Part shown: positions 60,886 to 64,000 of the stretch, in pieces | Position numbering within the stretch: the stretch's first letter is position 1 | How the letters are laid out: every line of letters begins with the position of its first letter | Assembly (NCBI GenBank): GCA_030068145.1 | Contig: JAPJBO010000011.1 | Coordinates: 124,001-188,000, forward strand | From: Diplonema papillatum | Taxonomy: Eukaryota > Euglenozoa > Diplonemea > Diplonemida > Diplonemidae | Reading direction: 5' to 3' | DNA length: 64,000 nucleotides | Program-made: the position numbers and the translations under genes | The notes under the pieces: generated by a model | What the model was told of the DNA's origin: nothing | The model's database searches: none | Seen by the model: the letters and a program-made list of their open reading frames with translations, nothing else

Positions 60886-62838
60886 ATGCAATCCGCAAAC
60901 GCTGCTGTGTTAGAAGTGGGCAAAACTCTCATCGAAGAGCGTTATGCAACACGGACCTCCCAGAGAAAGCTAGACCTTGTCAATAAGTCGCACAAGCGGC
61001 GTACTAGCATGAGTATCGGGGTGTCCGTGAAGCGCTGCAGAAAAGTGGAGAAGGAGTCGCGCTCTCGAGTAAAGGAGAGACTGCAACGGGGCTTAGCAGG
61101 TGCGTTCAAGGTCTTGGAAGAGGAGGGGTGGCGTGAATCCGCAAGATTGTCTTCCGTACCGCTTGTTGGCGTACTGTATACCGACGGGTACACAGCAAGA
61201 AACTCGCTGAGATCGCGCAACGCGCGCACACGTCTGTCGATGTCCCTGGTATACCCAGAAACCGGCGGTTTTGTCCCGTCCGTAACTGTCGTCGACCGGA
61301 AGAAAGCGCAATTTAAGCATTTCGAGAACCGGTTTCTCAACCATGCAATTTTGCGCCTTCACAATGCAAAGATCGTTCGCGGCCACGGTGTGACTCGGGT
61401 TCGGATCGAAAAGATCACCGGAGATCACTTTGACCGATGGCAGAGGCTTGACGGGTGTGGTGGAAGAGGCCACCGCTGCGCAGTATGCACCGTTCCAACA
61501 AGCGAATGGAGCATGTACATACATCGCTTTCCTCACCTCAGCCTTGCCCAAATGGCTGCAGCTGGCTACACATCGCTGCTGAGCGCAGTGGCACCATCAG
61601 CACACTACGTTTCTCCAGCCCTGCACGACATAAAGGGTATGGGGTTGGCGTTGTTCAAGGAGCTGGATGCTGAGAGTACGTCGGCACTTCGAGACCTGTG
61701 CAGCACTTTGAACATCGATGTCAGCCAGAATGCTACCGGAGCGCACGTGAGGAAGGTAGTCTCCATGATGGCGCAACGAGAGCTATCACCAACATTTCGC
61801 TGGCTATTCATCAGCCTAAGCGACCTTGCCGAATTCCGGTATTCGGACGTACCCTGGCGTTACTGGGGTCAAAAAGAAACTGCCGCCCGCATCCCCTTTT
61901 TGCGTGCCCGTTTATCTGCGCACATCTTCCTCCACCTCATGGAAAGCGTGCGAAAGGGCTCAACAACGAATGCGTATTGCCACAGCCTCAGCCATTGGTG
62001 GGATCGCATGGATGCCCTTCCATTGCAGTGTTCGGATGAAGCTGAGGAGGCAGAAAACGGAGAGCGGAAAGCTGACGTGCCCATGATCAGCAGCCCAAAA
62101 ACCTGCGAGGTAGATCTGGCATGCGCGGAGGAAAAACGGAGAGCCCGCCGACTTCCGTGGAAGGTTGCGGATCTGTCCCAGACAGGCTTTCGCGGAAAAC
62201 AAACAGTTTTGATTTGCGATTGCCTGCACCGCAATGCGCGTAGCAATCTAGCCCTTATCGTTCTTTGTGAGCAGCTTGCCGCAATGAAAACCAACTTCGT
62301 CTTTCGTGGGGGGCCCTATACGGCGTTCCGGTTTGCGGGTGGAACTGGAACGATTCGTGTGTGCAACTGCGAGGCGCCGACAGCCCCCCCACAACTGCCG
62401 CTGTTTGTGCCAGACAAGAACCTCACCAAGAACCTCGTGCAGAGAGCTCAGAAGGAATTGGAGGAAGCGGGTGATAGCGATGCAGCAGAGGAGTGTGAGG
62501 AGAAAGCAGACGACGAAGAAGACGAAGACGAAGAAGAAGACGAAGAGGAAGAGGAAGAAGAAACGGAAACATATTTGCCGTGCGACTTTTGTGGCAAAAA
62601 AGCTGTGGAATCCTCGATGGCTGCCCATATCGACGCAGCACATCGCGACCGCATTCAATGCCACTGCATGGCTGAATGCCCTGCATGTCGTGTAAAAGTA
62701 AAGGCAGCTGGAATGAGTCAGCATGTCCAAAAAAAGCATCCTGCTCTCTTCGATGAGCCTCTTCGATGCAAGCTGTGCTGGAGAAAGCTTGGATCAAAGG
62801 GTGCGTGGACACGGCACATCCGCCAGCACATGACATAA
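60886..62838 (+). CDS. Putative transposase-like protein with three C-terminal C2H2 zinc fingers (650 aa)
   Basis: ATG at 60886 (AAACCATGC) to TAA. The N-terminus (20-70) is basic. Candidate catalytic-core features: LYTDGYTARNS with D100; an Arg/Lys-rich stretch with strands to ~175; KITGDHFDRW with D180/D183; HRCAVC with C198-x2-C201; and ALHDIKGMG at 245-253. A CxxC followed by an H-containing LH-motif is a known insertion in several eukaryotic DDE transposases and RAG1/Transib-like proteins; homology here is inferred from pattern only. The third acidic residue is not assigned. Residues 530-561 are a D/E run. C2H2 fingers: C566/C569/H581/H586, C598/C601/H613/H618, C628/C631/H644/H648, which may bind the subterminal repeats. 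Alternatives are a non-transposase element protein or a host zinc-finger gene. Confidence 0.8.
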   Translation: MQSANAAVLEVGKTLIEERYATRTSQRKLDLVNKSHKRRTSMSIGVSVKRCRKVEKESRSRVKERLQRGLAGAFKVLEEEGWRESARLSSVPLVGVLYTDGYTARNSLRSRNARTRLSMSLVYPETGGFVPSVTVVDRKKAQFKHFENRFLNHAILRLHNAKIVRGHGVTRVRIEKITGDHFDRWQRLDGCGGRGHRCAVCTVPTSEWSMYIHRFPHLSLAQMAAAGYTSLLSAVAPSAHYVSPALHDIKGMGLALFKELDAESTSALRDLCSTLNIDVSQNATGAHVRKVVSMMAQRELSPTFRWLFISLSDLAEFRYSDVPWRYWGQKETAARIPFLRARLSAHIFLHLMESVRKGSTTNAYCHSLSHWWDRMDALPLQCSDEAEEAENGERKADVPMISSPKTCEVDLACAEEKRRARRLPWKVADLSQTGFRGKQTVLICDCLHRNARSNLALIVLCEQLAAMKTNFVFRGGPYTAFRFAGGTGTIRVCNCEAPTAPPQLPLFVPDKNLTKNLVQRAQKELEEAGDSDAAEECEEKADDEEDEDEEEDEEEEEEETETYLPCDFCGKKAVESSMAAHIDAAHRDRIQCHCMAECPACRVKVKAAGMSQHVQKKHPALFDEPLRCKLCWRKLGSKGAWTRHIRQHMT

Positions 62839-63239
62839 CTTGCTCTGATCGAAGACTTGATCTGTCCTTCCTTCCTTTGTAAGTTCCCACAAAGTTATGC
62901 TATGTTTGTTTTATCGCCGGTTGTTCTCGAGTTCTTTTTCTCCTTGTTGTTGTCCACCTGCTGACGCAAAATCCAGACCGCCGCCACAAGAAATCCCCTA
63001 CAGTCTGCAGTTTGGGGGTCCACACAACGGTGGATAACGGTGGAACCCCACGATCTGTCAAGTTCCGATTCACTGCTGTTGCACTACATAGAGTCTAACA
63101 ATCAAGAAAAGGTAGACACAGCAAAAAACCCCAATACAAAACCATGGCCCCAGTAACAAGCGAAACTGGCCCAACCCCATGAGAGAAGGGCACTGGGAGT
63201 CGTATTCTGAGGTAATTCAATCAACAAACATAATCCAGA
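62839..63239. other. 3' flank of the second element gene
   Basis: Starts with GATCGAAGACTTGATC, a short dyad. Nothing else recognised before the right inverted repeat. Confidence 0.45.
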
Positions 63240-63466
63240 GGGGGTTGAGGTTCAAAAGGAACATGTTGCATTCCAAAAGAAACAAGGCCGGTCCAGAATA
63301 CCGATGAGAACCAAGGTATTTCCACCGAAATCCCCTGTTTCCACACCCGCTTTGCGGGTGTCACATGCCCTTTGCGGGTGTGGCACATGCCCTTTGCGGG
63401 TGTGACCACACCCTCTCCTAGGACCTCCCGATCCACTCCAGCTCAGAGGCTGGAGTTCACCGTGTA
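63240..63466 (-). repeat. Right terminal inverted repeat with subterminal array
   Basis: Carries two to three CACATGCCCTTTGCGGGTGT units and CACACCCGCTTTGCGGGTGT, ending CTCAGAGGCTGGAGTTCACC. It has fewer units than the left end, so the ends are asymmetric. Confidence 0.85.
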
Positions 63467-64000
63467 CAACGACCCCCCGCCCCCTAGGCATAGGTGGCGG
63501 GCGAATCCAGACTCGCCCTAGGGCCTCAAGCCCCCACTTGAGAGGGTCGGACAAAGCACAAATAATTGACCGCGCATGCTACAAACGGGCAAGTGGATGG
63601 CGAGTCAGGGCGAGTAAAGACGAGTTCGAAGCGAGTTGCGACTCGCTTGCCACCTATGCGCTTCCCCCCTTGTTTAATAGCTTTTCTACTGATTGGGGAT
63701 TGCAGCCAAAAGGGAAATGTCTGCTTTGCTGGCATGGTGAGCCTGGTGTTGTGGCGAGCTACAAACAGCTTCACATCTCTGGCTGTCCGCAGACACTCAG
63801 GTTGACCGTTGACTATGTGTCCGTGGCTGCAAGCCGAAACGCGGTGCTGGCATCGTGCTCACCATGTGTCCCACACCGAGTTAGAAACTGAGCCATTCCA
63901 CTGAATCTTCTGTTATCTGGGATACTGCGTCAACATGCAGGCCCCGCTACAGTCACACAATAAGGAATATGGGGAACAAGCCTCGAACCCGCAACATTTG
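63467..64000. other. No gene; REP-S copy at 63755-63862
   Basis: CCGCAGACACTCAGGTTGAC, TGTGTCCGTGGCTGCAAG and CGAAACGCGGTG match REP-S at 19455 and 33296. A 117-codon frame crosses it and is not credited. GCGAGTCAGGGCGAGTAAAG and related GCGAGTTGCGACTCGC dyads lie at 63600-63650. Confidence 0.45.

Larger units (their letters stand above)
59172..63466 (+). mobile_element. Two-gene DNA element with long terminal inverted repeats; candidate autonomous partner of MITE-E
   Basis: Both ends carry GTGAACTCCAGCCTCTGAG, ATCGGGAGGTCC, CACACCCGCAAAGGGCATGT repeats, a CACCCGCAAAGCGGGTGTG hairpin, and GGTATTCTGGACCGGCCTTG (left form AGTATTCTGGACTGACTTTG), in inverse orientation, over ~230 bp. Between them lie two co-oriented frames, 59483-60463 and 60886-62838. 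Both frames are intact and look functional. The ends share ACGGTG-A-TCCAGC with MITE-E. No clear target duplication could be read at the borders. The exact outer base is uncertain by a few positions. Confidence 0.85.

Noticed and set aside
63960-64000. tRNA 3' part on the minus strand (GGGTTCGAGGC near the edge)
   Set aside because: The possible T-stem would rest largely on G-T pairs and the rest lies outside the window.

Overview
The window is eukaryotic nuclear DNA, most likely from a repeat-rich unicellular organism (a protist). The signs are low gene density, long CAG/poly-Q tracts, C2H2 and CCCH zinc fingers, large satellite arrays, many short inverted-repeat elements, a tyrosine-recombinase-type retroelement, and no bacterial operon, rRNA or convincing tRNA. 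The lineage cannot be fixed from this sequence. Local family names used below: MITE-A (ends AAATACTYGAGG..GCTGCC), MITE-B (ends AAATGCTCGACGATGCTGCC), MITE-C (ends TACCGTAATTGG), MITE-D (ends GTCGAATAATAACA with a G/C run), MITE-E (ends CGGTGGAGTCCAGC), HP85 (an 85-bp double-hairpin repeat), and REP-P, Q, R, S, T (other dispersed repeats).

Layout. 0-9 kb: two probable gene ends (1-216 plus; 850-1000 minus), then a mosaic of MITEs. 9.0-11.4 kb: a 38-bp minisatellite that grew from a ~150-bp repeat and ends in a perfect 68-bp palindrome. 15.4-18.4 kb: a 997-aa poly-Q protein with a C-terminal zinc-binding module including a CCCH finger; its 3' end is copied three more times downstream. 19-23.6 kb: MITEs, including MITE-C nested in MITE-D. 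23.9-27.9 kb: a retroelement with split direct repeats (A1-ORF-B1-A2-B2 on the minus strand) and a 981-aa RT-RNase H ORF. 27.9-28.4 kb: a (GTAGT)n array. 28.8-30.9 kb: a 2.1-kb element with CTAGT-bearing inverted ends and TAGGCG repeats. 34.7-37.7 kb: a 165-bp satellite with dimeric higher-order structure. 38-46 kb: MITE and repeat mosaic. 46.2-47.0 kb: ~175-bp degenerate repeats. 48.4-49.1 kb: the last exon of an unknown gene, followed at once by a 7-kb hierarchical 28/18-bp array (49.2-56.1 kb). 58.3-59.1 kb: a poly-C/poly-G palindromic block.

The strongest candidate for something undescribed is 59172-63466: a ~4.3-kb DNA element with ~230-bp terminal inverted repeats, subterminal 22-bp repeats and hairpins, and two co-oriented genes. 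One is a 326-aa unknown protein. The other is a 650-aa protein with a transposase-like CxxC...LHDIKG pattern and three C-terminal C2H2 fingers. The MITE-E copies at 5.7, 23.0, 44.1 and 58.1 kb share its terminal sequence and hairpins, so it looks like the autonomous partner of that family.
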